Positions 53,642 to 62,637 of a stretch of 64,000 bases of DNA are shown here, piece by piece. The notes beneath the pieces are model-generated. The model did no database searches, was not told where the DNA came from, and saw nothing but the letters and a program-made list of their open reading frames with translations. The DNA lies in NCBI GenBank assembly GCA_019637815.1, contig JAHBUZ010000007.1, forward strand, positions 62,001 to 126,000, written 5' to 3'. How positions within the stretch are numbered: position 1 is the stretch's first letter; every line of letters starts with the position of its first letter. Position numbers and translations under genes: made by a program. This DNA comes from Chloroflexota bacterium (GTDB lineage: Bacteria; Chloroflexota; Limnocylindria; Limnocylindrales; CSP1-4).

Positions 53642-54589
53642 TCAGCGACGCGGCGTGGGCCTGGGGGTCCGGCGGGGGCGCTGGGTGGGCTCGGGTCGGT
53701 CGGTCGCATCGGGGTCTGCGGTCGGTCTCGGCGTCGGGGTCGCGCCGGGCAACGGGTCCGGCCGGAAGTCGGTGACCACGAACACCTGCTCCATGCCATC
53801 GAGATGCGCCGCCGGCTCGATCCGCGCCGCGATGGTGATGTCCACGGCCGTCCGGTCGACCTCCACGATGGTGCCGATGGTGATGCCGCCGGGGAATCGT
53901 GGCCGTGCCTCCTGGCGGATGCCCACCCCCGCGGTGACCACGACGTCCCCGACCGCGATGTCCTCCCGCGCCGGCACGTTCTTCATCTCGAGCGGGGCGG
54001 AGAGGTTGCCGTGGACCTCGCCGGTCACCCGGGTCCGCACGTCACGCCCGATGACCAGCGATCGGGGATCGGTGATGAGTCGCACGGTCGCCCAGTTCCC
54101 GCCCAGCTCCGTGATGGCGCCCACGAGGCTGCCGCCAGCGGACAGGACGGTGGCACCGTCGAACAATCCGTCATCGGTGCCCCGGTCGATGATGATGAGC
54201 CGCTCAGGGCCTGACGGGTCGCTGTAGATGACATCGGCGACGATGGTCCGGTGCGGGAGCGTGCGTCGGTTGCCGAGCGCCTCGGCCAGTCGCTGGTTCT
54301 CGGTCTGGAGGACCGGCAGCTGGAGCAGCTGTTCCTCGTAGCGGGCGATGAGCTCCCGCTGGGCGATGGTCTCGCGTCGCAGCTGGTCGATCTCGGCGAC
54401 CGCGTCGAACACCGAGCCGATGGCCCGGGTGCCCCCGGTGAGGGTCTCGCGGATGGGTGTGAGCGCGAAGTTGACGCCGCCCCGGACGTCCTGGATGGGC
54501 TTGGTGTCACTGAATGCGAGCAGCAGCAGGCAGGTCGCCACCAGGAGCGCGAAGGTGATCGCCTGGCCTCGCAGGCCACGGTCGCTCAT
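53642..54589 (-). CDS. mreC: Rod shape-determining protein MreC
   Basis: The 315-residue protein has a short cytoplasmic start, one transmembrane helix (about residues 10-27), a coiled coil (about 64-108) and the paired beta-barrel domain with RGTDDGLFDGATVLSAGG and GDVVVTAGVGIRQEARPRFPGG. MreC links MreB to cell-wall synthases. The ATG at 54589 is preceded by GGGAG and lies 16 nt from the mreB stop. The last 40 residues are a Pro/Thr/Arg tail unusual in the family. No mreD gene follows. Confidence 0.9.
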   Translation of the reverse strand: MSDRGLRGQAITFALLVATCLLLLAFSDTKPIQDVRGGVNFALTPIRETLTGGTRAIGSVFDAVAEIDQLRRETIAQRELIARYEEQLLQLPVLQTENQRLAEALGNRRTLPHRTIVADVIYSDPSGPERLIIIDRGTDDGLFDGATVLSAGGSLVGAITELGGNWATVRLITDPRSLVIGRDVRTRVTGEVHGNLSAPLEMKNVPAREDIAVGDVVVTAGVGIRQEARPRFPGGITIGTIVEVDRTAVDITIAARIEPAAHLDGMEQVFVVTDFRPDPLPGATPTPRPTADPDATDRPEPTQRPRRTPRPTPRR

Positions 54590-54605
54590 CACCCGCAGCT
54601 CCCGC

Positions 54606-55664
54606 TCAGCGCGGTGACCGGGAATACGTCTCCGCGACCAGCGCCCGTTCCATGATGGGGTCCTCCAGCTCCTCCAGGACACGACCCGTGCCCCGCGCGA
54701 CGCAGGTGAGCGGGTCGTCCGCGATGTGGACCGGCATCTGGGTCGCCTCGGCGATGCGCCGGTCGAGACCCTGGAGCAGCGCGCCACCACCGGCGAGCAC
54801 GATGCCCTGGTCCATGATGTCCGCGACCAGCTCCGGCGGGGTCTCCTCGATGGTGTCCTTGATGGTGTCGACGATCTGGGCGATGGACATCTCGATCGCT
54901 TCGCGGACCTGCTCCGCGGCGATGTCCACCGAGCGCGGCAGACCCGTCAGCAGGTCCCGGCCCCGGAAGGTCACGTGCTGCTCGTCATGGGGACCCGGAT
55001 AGGCCGAGCCGATGGCGATCTTGATGTCCTCCGCGGTGCGCTCGCCGACCAGCAGATTGAACTCGCGTCGACCGTACGCGATGATGTCCTGGTCGAGCTC
55101 GTCGCCGCCGATGCGGATGCTCCGCGCGACCACGATGCCGCCCAGGCTGATGACGGCGACCTCCGTGGTGCCGCCGCCGATGTCCACGATGAGACTGCCC
55201 GTGGGCTCGCCGATGGGCAGGCCGGCCCCGATCGCCGCGGCCATGGGCTCCTCGATGAGCCGGGCCCAGCGGGCACCCGCGTTGAGCGCCGCGTCCCGGA
55301 CCGCGCGCTTCTCCACCTCCGTGACACCGGATGGGATGCCCAGCAGCATCCGCGGCCGCGGGATGAGCCCGACCCGGTCGTGCACCCGCTGCACGAAGTA
55401 CTTGATCATCTGCTCGGTGACGTCGAAGTCGCTGATGACCCCGTCACGCAGCGGTCGGACGGCGATGATGCTGGCCGGGGTGCGACCGACCATCCGCTTA
55501 GCCTCCGCGCCCACCTCGAGCACGCGCCGACTGCGCGCATCGATGGCGACCACGCTGGGTTCGCTGATGACGATGCCGCGACCGCGGACGTGGACGAGCG
55601 TGTTGGCGGTCCCGAGATCGATGCCGATGTCCCGGGAGAACCTTCCAAGGAAGGCGTCGAGCAT
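54606..55664 (-). CDS. mreB: Rod shape-determining protein MreB (actin homolog)
   Basis: The 352-residue protein shows actin-fold motifs: phosphate 1 IGIDLGTANTLV, phosphate 2 IVDIGGGTTEVAVIS and the adenosine site GIVLAGGGALLQGLD. It also has IPSGVTEVEKRAVRDAA and EEPMAAAIGAGLP. It polymerises under the membrane and directs lateral wall growth. mreB and mreC are adjacent and co-directional. Length is normal. Confidence 0.95.
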   Translation of the reverse strand: MLDAFLGRFSRDIGIDLGTANTLVHVRGRGIVISEPSVVAIDARSRRVLEVGAEAKRMVGRTPASIIAVRPLRDGVISDFDVTEQMIKYFVQRVHDRVGLIPRPRMLLGIPSGVTEVEKRAVRDAALNAGARWARLIEEPMAAAIGAGLPIGEPTGSLIVDIGGGTTEVAVISLGGIVVARSIRIGGDELDQDIIAYGRREFNLLVGERTAEDIKIAIGSAYPGPHDEQHVTFRGRDLLTGLPRSVDIAAEQVREAIEMSIAQIVDTIKDTIEETPPELVADIMDQGIVLAGGGALLQGLDRRIAEATQMPVHIADDPLTCVARGTGRVLEELEDPIMERALVAETYSRSPR

Positions 55665-55753
55665 GGTGGGGTGGACCCCTCTGGGAACAAGGTGTGGGGC
55701 GTCTGGCCGGGTGTGCCGGCCGCGCGGTCGGATGACCGAGTGGGTGCCCCGGG

Positions 55754-55759
55754 AGTATA
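55754..55759 (-). promoter_or_regulatory. Possible -10 element of mreB
   Basis: TATACT on the minus strand lies 90 nt upstream of the mreB ATG. No good -35 is visible 16-18 nt upstream. Confidence 0.3.
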
Positions 55760-55800
55760 CCGGCGGGGGCCGTCCGGGCCCGTGCCCGGGTATCGCCCGG

Positions 55801-55813
55801 CGGCCTTCGGCCG
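55801..55813 (-). terminator. Short hairpin after the methyltransferase gene
   Basis: CGGCC and GGCCG arms with a TTC loop begin about 12 nt after the stop. The stem is short and no U run follows. Confidence 0.3.
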
Positions 55814-55824
55814 AGCAGCGGACG

Positions 55825-56562
55825 TCAGTCGCTCGGACGCACCCAGACCGAGACGTGTGATGGGCTCTCCGCGGTGAAGGGTTCCTCCCGCCAGCCGCCC
55901 CAGCGATCGCGGAGGCGCATGCCGGCGAGCTGTGCCATCAGGTCGAGCTCGCTCGGCCAGACGTAGCGGAAGGGCCCTGACGAGTAACGAGCCTCGCCCC
56001 CGCCGACCAGGTCGATGTGGTGCGAGATGAGGCCCTGGCGGACGACGTCGTACTCGTCGATGCCGAAGCCCGTCGCATCACCCCGGAAGGGCACGAACGT
56101 CTGGCCCGGCGGCAGCTGACGCAGGGCCGGCACCATCGTCTCGATGACGAACACGCCGCCCGGGACGAGGTGCGCCGCCGCGTTGCGGAAGCAGGCGACC
56201 TGCGCCTCCTGGGTGGTCAGGTTCATGATCGTGTTGAACACGAGATAGACGAGCGAGAAGCTCTCCTCGAGCCGGGCCGTCGCCATGTCGCCGATGGCGA
56301 CCGGGATGACGGCGCCACCCGGCTTGCGTCGAAGCTGGTCGACCATCGAGCGCGACAGCTCGATGCCGTGCACCTCGATGCCACGCGCCGCGAGTGGCAG
56401 CGCGATACGGCCGGTCCCGATCGCGAGCTCCAGCGCCCGGCCGGATCCCGCGAGTCGGGCGAGCAGATCGACCGCGGGCGTGACCACCTCCGGCGCGAAC
56501 ATGCCGTCCGCGGTGTCGTAGGTCGCCGCGACCTCGGCGCCGAAGTACCCGTCATCCGTCAT
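55825..56562 (-). CDS. Class I SAM-dependent methyltransferase
   Basis: The 245-residue protein has motif I ALELAIGTGRIALPLAARG, the following acidic position in VHGIELSRSM, and FSLVYLVFNTIMNL with LVPGGVFVIETMVP. This is the usual seven-strand fold. Small-molecule specificity is unknown. It is monocistronic between radC and mreB. A C-terminal extension with PFRYVWPSELDLMAQLAGM is typical of the Methyltransf_25-like group. Confidence 0.85.
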   Translation of the reverse strand: MTDDGYFGAEVAATYDTADGMFAPEVVTPAVDLLARLAGSGRALELAIGTGRIALPLAARGIEVHGIELSRSMVDQLRRKPGGAVIPVAIGDMATARLEESFSLVYLVFNTIMNLTTQEAQVACFRNAAAHLVPGGVFVIETMVPALRQLPPGQTFVPFRGDATGFGIDEYDVVRQGLISHHIDLVGGGEARYSSGPFRYVWPSELDLMAQLAGMRLRDRWGGWREEPFTAESPSHVSVWVRPSD

Positions 56563-56632
56563 CGCGGGCAGTCTATCCCCGGGTCAGGCGGGATCGGCGG
56601 CTCGAACGGACGCCGCCCGGCCTGGCGCCGGG

Positions 56633-57361
56633 TCACGCGGATGCCGCCCGGCCGCCCATGCGGTCGAACGTGATGCCCCGATCCCGAAGGCTCACGAACG
56701 CGTCATGTCCGATGACCAGGTGATCGAGCACGGGCACATCGAGCAGCCGGCCGGCAGCCACCGCCTCGGCCGTCAAGTGGAGGTCATCCGGGCTGGGGGT
56801 CGGGTCACCGGACGGATGGTTGTGGACCACGATGATGCCCGCTGCGTGGCGACGCACGGCATCCCGGAACAGCTCGCCGACCCGCACGAGCGTGGCGGAC
56901 ACGTTGCCCTGATAGAGGCGTTCCACGGCCATCACGGTGTTGCGGGTGGAAAGCAGCACGACGCGCAGCTCCTCGCGGTCGAGACGGCCCATCTCGGGCA
57001 CGAGTCGGTCGGCGAGGTCCCGTGGTGCACGGATGGCCCAGCGGCCAGTCGGCCAGTCCGTGACCGCGCGTCGACCCAACTCGAATGCCGCGGCCAGCTG
57101 GGCTGCACGTGCTGGACCGACGCCACGGACCCCCTGGAGCTCGGCCGGCGCGGCCGTGGCGACACCGACGAGCCCATCGAGATGGACCAGTGCCTCCTCG
57201 GCCATGGTCTGCGCGGACACACCGCGGGTGCCGCTGCCCCAGACGAGTGCCATCAGCTCCGGGGCCGAGAGTCCGGCAAGGCCGCGGCGCTCGAGACGCT
57301 CGCGTGGTCGCTCGCTGACCGGCAGCTCCCGCAGGCTCCGACGGGTGGTGAGGTGATCCAT
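56633..57361 (-). CDS. radC: RadC family JAB-domain protein
   Basis: The 242-residue protein has an N-terminal helix-hairpin-helix region (LQGVRGVGPARAAQLAAA) and a JAB/MPN+ metalloprotease-like domain with the metal motif HNHPSGDPTPSPDD (His180, His182, Asp193). The ATG at 57361 follows GGAGGAGCC; an upstream frame extension is Pro/Thr/Arg-rich and lies in tandem repeats. RadC was named for DNA repair, but its activity is not established. It stands between the methyltransferase and a gene-poor stretch. Confidence 0.9.
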   Translation of the reverse strand: MDHLTTRRSLRELPVSERPRERLERRGLAGLSAPELMALVWGSGTRGVSAQTMAEEALVHLDGLVGVATAAPAELQGVRGVGPARAAQLAAAFELGRRAVTDWPTGRWAIRAPRDLADRLVPEMGRLDREELRVVLLSTRNTVMAVERLYQGNVSATLVRVGELFRDAVRRHAAGIIVVHNHPSGDPTPSPDDLHLTAEAVAAGRLLDVPVLDHLVIGHDAFVSLRDRGITFDRMGGRAASA

Positions 57362-58165
57362 GGCTCCTCCCGGCGGCGTGGCCGGCGGGCCGGTCGTGGC
57401 GGCTGTGCGGTTCGTGGCCGTGTCGCGGGCCGGTGCGCCGGTCGTAGCCGTGTCGCGGGACCGGTGCGCCGGTCGTGGCCGACAGGCCCTGGTCGCACCC
57501 GGGCCCGGATGACGGAGCCCGCCGATTCCCCCGCCCTCCGGACCCGGATGCATGACGCATGGTAGGGACGGCCACTTGCCAGCCACTCATCGGCGGATCG
57601 CCGCGGACTTTGTGGACGGATCGTGGGTGGGACCTGGTCCATCGACGATCCGTCGCCCGGGATGCGCCACGGACCGGCGGGCGGTGGGATACGCCGTGAG
57701 CAGCTGGATGACGATCCGGAGCACCGCCGATCGGGTCGGCACGGCCCGGAGACCGGAGCCCGAGGAACCCTGGGCCGACCTCGTCGTCCACGGCCGTCAC
57801 GCAGCACCCATAGCCGGTGTACGGCTCGACAGGCGGACGCCGGTGCTCCGGACAGGTCCGACGATCCTCCGCCAGGCACCGAGAGCCGGTGTACTGCTCA
57901 GCGTGGCCGTGACCTGCCCGTCGGTGACATCGATATCAGCGCGCACGCGTGGTGCGGTGCCCTCGTGCCGGAGTGCGAGCGTCATCGCGGCCCCGCGGGC
58001 CCATCGGCGACGCCCCACGGGCGGCGGCACCACCCCGCAGGCGTGCGAAGGGCGCCAAGGCGCCCACCAACGCGACCACGAGCACTCCACGGGCTTTCGC
58101 GTCGCTGGCCGAGTCAGGCGGAACCCGCGGCGCTGCCGCCAGCCTTGTGCCGCCGGCACGCAGCG
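57362..58165. other. Gene-poor 0.8-kb spacer
   Basis: No gene is well supported. It contains two tandem copies of a 30-nt unit (57417-57477). A 63-codon minus-strand frame at 57797-57985 has a fairly protein-like composition but no recognisable motif and no clear ribosome binding site. It might be a decayed gene. Confidence 0.5.
57417..57477. repeat. Two tandem ~30-nt units upstream of radC
   Basis: Units beginning GCCGTGTCGCGGG lie at 57417-57446 and 57447-57477, differing by one inserted base and the last position. A more diverged copy precedes them. Confidence 0.6.
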
Positions 58166-59236
58166 CTACGTCTGGCTGGTGACCCCGCTCGCGCGGGCCA
58201 GCGCGAGCAGCGCCAGCAGGATCCCGTTGTACGTGATGTGACCCGCGATCGCGGCCACGATGCCCCGCCGGAGGAACAGCCAGCCGAGCACGAACCCAAG
58301 CGGCAGGATGACCAGGAACTGGAGCAATGCCTGCGCGACGCCGGTCCCGGCCTGGTCCGCGGCCACCTGGATGTTGAGGATATGGACGACCGCGAAGAAC
58401 AACGCGCTCCAGACGAGGGCACGCCTGGGCCCCAGGTCGCGCAACCACGCGGTCAGCACGAAGCCGCGGAAGAACATCTCCTCGCCGATGGGCGCCACGA
58501 CCGCCGCCGCCAGGACGAGCGCGAACGCGCCCACCGAGTCACGTGCCGGCGGCAGCGTCTCCGGCGCCGTCACCTGGAGCAGCGTCCCGATGATGCCACC
58601 CCACATGAGGACGCCGAACGTCACCGGCAGCATCACGAGCGCCGCGAACCCGATGTCCCGCAGCACCCCGCGCAGCCACCCGGGTCCGGCGGGCGGCCAG
58701 CCCATCGTCTGCCACGACAGCGCGCCACCACGGACCACGAACAGCCAGATGACCGCGACGTAGGCAAGGCCCACGACGGCGAGGCTCGTGAGGAACCCGA
58801 CCGGCTCCTCCGGGTCGCCAAGACCCAGGAGGGCGAGCCCGGCAGCGCCCAGGCTGCTCACGATGAGGACGATGCCGAACAACAGCAGCGGGGATGGCCC
58901 GCGGTATCGGTCGGGGTGTCGGTCGGCTCGCGCCACGAGCTGGTAGCCGGCAGCCGCGGCCAGCCCCAACCCCAGCGACACGATGGCCACGAAGGTCACC
59001 AGCGAGCGCCCCGGGGAGGGCTCCCCCTGAAGCGCGAAGACGAGCGCGCCCAGCCCGCCGACGCTCAGCAGCCACGCGAGGAGGTACAGCGACGGGACGG
59101 GTCGGCCCTCGAGGGTGAAGGTCCGTCCACCGGGCGGCCCGGACGGCAGCGGCTCGATGGGCCCGGACGGCTCGATCGACCCTGGCGGCCCTTCGGACCC
59201 GTCGGCCGGGTCGTCGGTCAGGCGGTCCTCAGGCAT
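58166..59236 (-). CDS. CPBP-family intramembrane glutamic endopeptidase
   Basis: The 356-residue protein has a 45-residue polar Pro/Gly N-terminus, about eight membrane helices and the CPBP motifs EEMFFRGF (Glu252-Glu253, Arg257), His285 in VVHILN and HITYN (His333, Asn337). It belongs to the Rce1/CAAX-like protease family. In bacteria such proteins serve immunity to bacteriocins or process membrane peptides. No bacteriocin gene is near. All catalytic positions are present. Confidence 0.87.
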   Translation of the reverse strand: MPEDRLTDDPADGSEGPPGSIEPSGPIEPLPSGPPGGRTFTLEGRPVPSLYLLAWLLSVGGLGALVFALQGEPSPGRSLVTFVAIVSLGLGLAAAAGYQLVARADRHPDRYRGPSPLLLFGIVLIVSSLGAAGLALLGLGDPEEPVGFLTSLAVVGLAYVAVIWLFVVRGGALSWQTMGWPPAGPGWLRGVLRDIGFAALVMLPVTFGVLMWGGIIGTLLQVTAPETLPPARDSVGAFALVLAAAVVAPIGEEMFFRGFVLTAWLRDLGPRRALVWSALFFAVVHILNIQVAADQAGTGVAQALLQFLVILPLGFVLGWLFLRRGIVAAIAGHITYNGILLALLALARASGVTSQT

Positions 59237-59309
59237 ATCGTCCAGAGGCTCGTCGGATGGGTCACGGGATCCGGGATCCGTGCCCGGATCGGGAGTGGTC
59301 AGGGTGTCG

Positions 59310-59936
59310 TCAGCGCTCCCGGACCGGCGTCATCTCGGGGCCCAGCATGCCTGGGGCGAGCACCGGCCGGGGCGGACCCTCGACCTGCATCGGCATCGGC
59401 GGCCCCTCCAGCTGTGCCCGTGGTCCGGGCATGTAGGCGGGCGCCACGACCTCCGGTCGCTCGAAGTCCTTGCCGCACCAGGCGCACAGGGTCCAGTCGA
59501 GCTCCACGAGACGGGAGCAGTTGGGACACACCCGGCGCAGGCGGTTGCGGCAGGTGGGGCAGATGATCCACTCCTCCTCCACCGCGCGCGAGCAGTTGGC
59601 ACAGTGGGGACGGGCCTCGATCTCCGCGAGGATCGCCTCCTCCGCGAGGGCCCGCTCGTTCGACTCGGCGATGGTCTCCCGGGGGCGCACGATGCGATAC
59701 AGGATCACCGCGAACAGGAACAGGATGGGCGTGAAGGCGACGATGAGTCCGGCGGCGAGATAGGGCGCGACCGGATTGTTCGTCCGGTGCTGCATGTCGC
59801 GGAAGGCCCAGAACGCCGTCAGCAGCCAGACCAGGATGATGTACGCGACGATGAGCTGGAGCGCGACCTGGACGACCTGGTTCGACAACAGTGCGTTGAA
59901 CGAGTCCCCGATCGACTTGAAAAGATCATCCGCCAT
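59310..59936 (-). CDS. Membrane protein with C-terminal double zinc ribbon
   Basis: The 208-residue protein has two transmembrane helices (about residues 20-42 and 58-82), then a cytosolic helical linker. A double zinc ribbon follows with CxxC pairs CANC, CPTC, CPNC and CAWC between about residues 112 and 155. The last 40 residues are Pro/Met-rich. The function is unknown; ribbons of this DZANK type often mediate protein or nucleic-acid contacts. Confidence 0.75.
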   Translation of the reverse strand: MADDLFKSIGDSFNALLSNQVVQVALQLIVAYIILVWLLTAFWAFRDMQHRTNNPVAPYLAAGLIVAFTPILFLFAVILYRIVRPRETIAESNERALAEEAILAEIEARPHCANCSRAVEEEWIICPTCRNRLRRVCPNCSRLVELDWTLCAWCGKDFERPEVVAPAYMPGPRAQLEGPPMPMQVEGPPRPVLAPGMLGPEMTPVRER

Positions 59937-60047
59937 GGACTTGGGATGCCTCAGCTGCGTAGCGGGCCTGTCGCGTGAGCGCGCGTGGCCGCCCGATGGC
60001 CGCGGCCGAGTGTAGCAGGGGATGCCCGGACGCCCGGGCAGGGCCGG

Positions 60048-60743
60048 CTACGTTTCCGGTGTGGAGGCCTTAACCAACGCCCCGAGGAGCTCAGCGGGGT
60101 CCGTCCCGGCCGGCAACAGCAGCACCGTGTCGGGCCCGGTGCCGAGGACCGTCAGACCGCTCGTCTGGCCATCGGCGACCACCACGATGGACAGTCCGGT
60201 GACCTCCCCCACCACCACGGACTCGTCCGTGACCTGGGCGCCGTAGCTCCGCAGTCGTGCGACGAGCGCGCCACCGACCCGTGTCGCCAGGTCGTCCACC
60301 GCCACGTCGCGGATGCGCAGCAGCTCACCGGTGGGGCCCGCCGCGGGCGGATACCCGAAACGCACGCCACACAGGTCGTCGCGCGACCGTCCAAGGCTTG
60401 CCAGGAGCGGGTCGAGCAGGTCGTCCGGGTCGATGCCCTCGATGCCCCGCGAGGTCGCGGCACGCAGCGTGCCGGCACCCATGGTGGCGGGCAGCGCCAC
60501 GAGCAGATCCTGGCAGCTGACGATCGGCGCCGCCGATGACGATGGCACCGGTGAGACGTCCACCGCGGCCGACGCGGACGGCACCGGCACAGCGGACGAC
60601 GCCAGACCCGACGGCGGAGGCGCCGGCGCACCCGATGACGACGGTCCCGGCGAGGGCCCCTGCGCAGCCACACCACCCACCAGCCCCAGCGCCATCAGCG
60701 CGAGCACCAGGCCGGGTGCGCCGCGCATGACCGTCCGGCTCAC
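60048..60743 (-). CDS. Secreted hypothetical protein
   Basis: This 231-residue protein starts with GTG in a GTGA overlap with the membrane-protein stop; an ATG 15 nt later is possible. It has a signal peptide (hydrophobic GLVLALMALGLVGG) with a site near VAAQG, a Ser/Pro/Ala linker to about residue 75, and a folded C-terminal region without recognised motifs. One Cys pair (ISCQD-like and DLCGV) may form a disulfide. It is co-transcribed with the multipass protein next to it; the function is unknown. Confidence 0.65.
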   Translation of the reverse strand: MSRTVMRGAPGLVLALMALGLVGGVAAQGPSPGPSSSGAPAPPPSGLASSAVPVPSASAAVDVSPVPSSSAAPIVSCQDLLVALPATMGAGTLRAATSRGIEGIDPDDLLDPLLASLGRSRDDLCGVRFGYPPAAGPTGELLRIRDVAVDDLATRVGGALVARLRSYGAQVTDESVVVGEVTGLSIVVVADGQTSGLTVLGTGPDTVLLLPAGTDPAELLGALVKASTPET

Positions 60744-61750
60744 CGAAGGCTCTCCATGGTCCACATCGCGTTGCGGAAGGCGCTCGCCATGCCCAGGAGC
60801 ATGAGCCCACCGAGCCAGATCGCGCACATCAGGGTGACGACGATGGCGGGTCCCGCCGCATCCGCCAGGCCGGCGCCTCGACCGAGCGTGTCGAGCGCGG
60901 GCCTCGTGATCGACCAGCCGACCATGCTGGCGACCAGGGCGATCCCCAGGGCACCCAGCCCTACTAGCCAGGACAGGGCCGCGACCGGCCAGACCCGACC
61001 CGGTCTCGTGATGGCGCGGAGCGCACCCGCGACCGCCAGGCGGGTCTCGGTCCGCTCACCGACGCCATCCGGCAGGCACCCCGCGCGCGCCGTCAGCAGT
61101 CGACGGCTCGCCGTGCTGACGACCACCTCGCCCAGCGCGATGACCACCGCCATCACGAACAAGGTCGGCCCGAAGCCGCCAAGCACCCGCAGGACGAGGG
61201 GCGTGCTCACGTCGGTGGGTCGCTGGACCTCCGTGGTCACGGCGCCCTGGAGCCCCTCCACGATGGCCCAGACGAGCACCAGCATCGGGATGAGCGCGAC
61301 CGCCTGGATCGCCGCCACCCACAGCCAGAGGCCGCGTCGCTCATCGCGCCCGAAGAGGCTCGGTGTTCGACCGAGACGCAGCTCGCGGGCCGCGTCGGAC
61401 CGGACGACACGTTCGAACGAGGCCACATCACACCACGCGGAGATGAGCAGCGCCACGAGCACACCGATCGCCGTGAGGAGCGCGAACCCGAAGGCGAGGA
61501 TCCCGAATGCCTCCGTGGGCCCGGACGTACCCAGCTGCTCCCGGAACACGACCGACAGCAGCACCGGGCTGGGGATGGTGAGGATGGGCAGTGCGAGCAC
61601 GATCGCCCCGCCGCGCACCGCGGCACCCAGGATGCCCAGCAGCCAGAGCACCGGATCGACCGCCAGCGCATCGGTCGCGGAGGACACCACGGCCGCCACG
61701 CCCCGACCCGCGGAGGTGCGCATGCCGGGTGCCACGGGCACCCCGCTCAT
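60740..61750 (-). CDS. Multipass membrane protein of unknown function
   Basis: The 336-residue protein has about six hydrophobic helices and no motif I recognise. The architecture (a basic loop SFERVVRSDAARELRLGR after helix 3) resembles the DUF7544-like or glycerophosphoryl-type membrane proteins only loosely. It lies 8 nt after the gene at 61759 and overlaps the secreted protein gene by 4 nt, so the three form one operon. Confidence 0.65.
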   Translation of the reverse strand: MSGVPVAPGMRTSAGRGVAAVVSSATDALAVDPVLWLLGILGAAVRGGAIVLALPILTIPSPVLLSVVFREQLGTSGPTEAFGILAFGFALLTAIGVLVALLISAWCDVASFERVVRSDAARELRLGRTPSLFGRDERRGLWLWVAAIQAVALIPMLVLVWAIVEGLQGAVTTEVQRPTDVSTPLVLRVLGGFGPTLFVMAVVIALGEVVVSTASRRLLTARAGCLPDGVGERTETRLAVAGALRAITRPGRVWPVAALSWLVGLGALGIALVASMVGWSITRPALDTLGRGAGLADAAGPAIVVTLMCAIWLGGLMLLGMASAFRNAMWTMESLR

Positions 61751-61758
61751 GGTCCTCG

Positions 61759-62244
61759 TCAGCCGGTCCGACCGGACCAGCCGACACCCTCGATGGCCCG
61801 TGCGAACGCGCGCAGCAGCTCACGCGCCAGCTCGTTCGGGCGCAGCGTGGCGGTCCGCACCGGGTCCCAGCGGATGGCCGTCATGAGCAGCAGCGGGCGC
61901 TCCCAGGGTCGTGTCTCGTCCTCGGCCGGGGGCATGCGCAGCCGGATCAGCTGCCGGCCGTCCTCCTGGTCGATGAACCCCGCGAGCGCGCCCGCCACGA
62001 GCGGGCCCATCGACAGCAACGGCGGCCCGGGTGGCGGACCGGCGGTGGGTGCCGCGTCCCGCGCATCGACCACCCCCTCGGCGTCCTGGGCCCACAGGTG
62101 GGTCAGCCACCAGCCGTCGTCCATGATGCTCGGCGCCGTGAGGCCGATGGTCACCGGCGTCGTGTCGTCCCCGCGGCTGGCGAGACGCACCGTCTCCTCG
62201 CGGATGTAGGACGGGCCGGGCGACGGCAGACGGGACTGGGACAT
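61759..62244 (-). CDS. Hypothetical protein
   Basis: The 161-residue protein is soluble, without signal peptide or membrane segment. It has a Pro-rich middle (TAGPPPGPP) and a C-terminal segment TATLRPNELARELLRAFARAIE resembling an amphipathic helix. I recognise no family. It is the first gene of the three-gene operon with the two membrane/secreted proteins. Confidence 0.6.
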   Translation of the reverse strand: MSQSRLPSPGPSYIREETVRLASRGDDTTPVTIGLTAPSIMDDGWWLTHLWAQDAEGVVDARDAAPTAGPPPGPPLLSMGPLVAGALAGFIDQEDGRQLIRLRMPPAEDETRPWERPLLLMTAIRWDPVRTATLRPNELARELLRAFARAIEGVGWSGRTG

Positions 62245-62265
62245 CGCACCGAGTCTAGGTGAGTG

Positions 62266-62637
62266 TCAGGACCACGGCACGAGCAGCGTGTCGATGGCCG
62301 CACCGGCCGCTCGCAGCCGCTTGTCCCGGGTCCAGAGGCTCGCGCCGGGCATGATCCGGACCGAGGCGAGCAGGTGGACATCGACTGCGCCCAGGCCCCG
62401 GCCCCAGAGTCGATGTGCCTCGACGAGCGCGCGGACCTCGACATGTGACGCGACGGGCAGCAAGGCCAGATCGCCCAACAAGCCGAGGACGGTGGCTCGA
62501 TCGGCGATGGACCCGAGACCGAGCTCCTCGATGACCAACGGATGCGAGGCGATCTCGTCACGCTCCAGATGCCCGACCAGCCTGGGGTCCGCTCGGTGCA
62601 GATGGTCGATCCAGACGGAGGTGTCGACGAGGATCAT
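62266..62637 (-). CDS. vapC: VapC-type PIN-domain toxin
   Basis: The 123-residue protein has the PIN fold start MILVDTSVWIDHL with Asp5, then Glu37, Asp86 and Asp105 in the expected acidic positions. VapC toxins are Mg-dependent RNases that cut tRNA or rRNA. Its ATG overlaps the antitoxin stop as ATGA, the normal arrangement. All catalytic acids appear present, so it is likely active. Confidence 0.88.
   Translation of the reverse strand: MILVDTSVWIDHLHRADPRLVGHLERDEIASHPLVIEELGLGSIADRATVLGLLGDLALLPVASHVEVRALVEAHRLWGRGLGAVDVHLLASVRIMPGASLWTRDKRLRAAGAAIDTLLVPWS

Noticed and set aside
57552-58241. 229-codon plus-strand frame upstream of the CPBP gene
   Set aside because: Arg/Pro-rich translation, overlaps the CPBP gene antisense at its end, no motif and no ribosome binding site.
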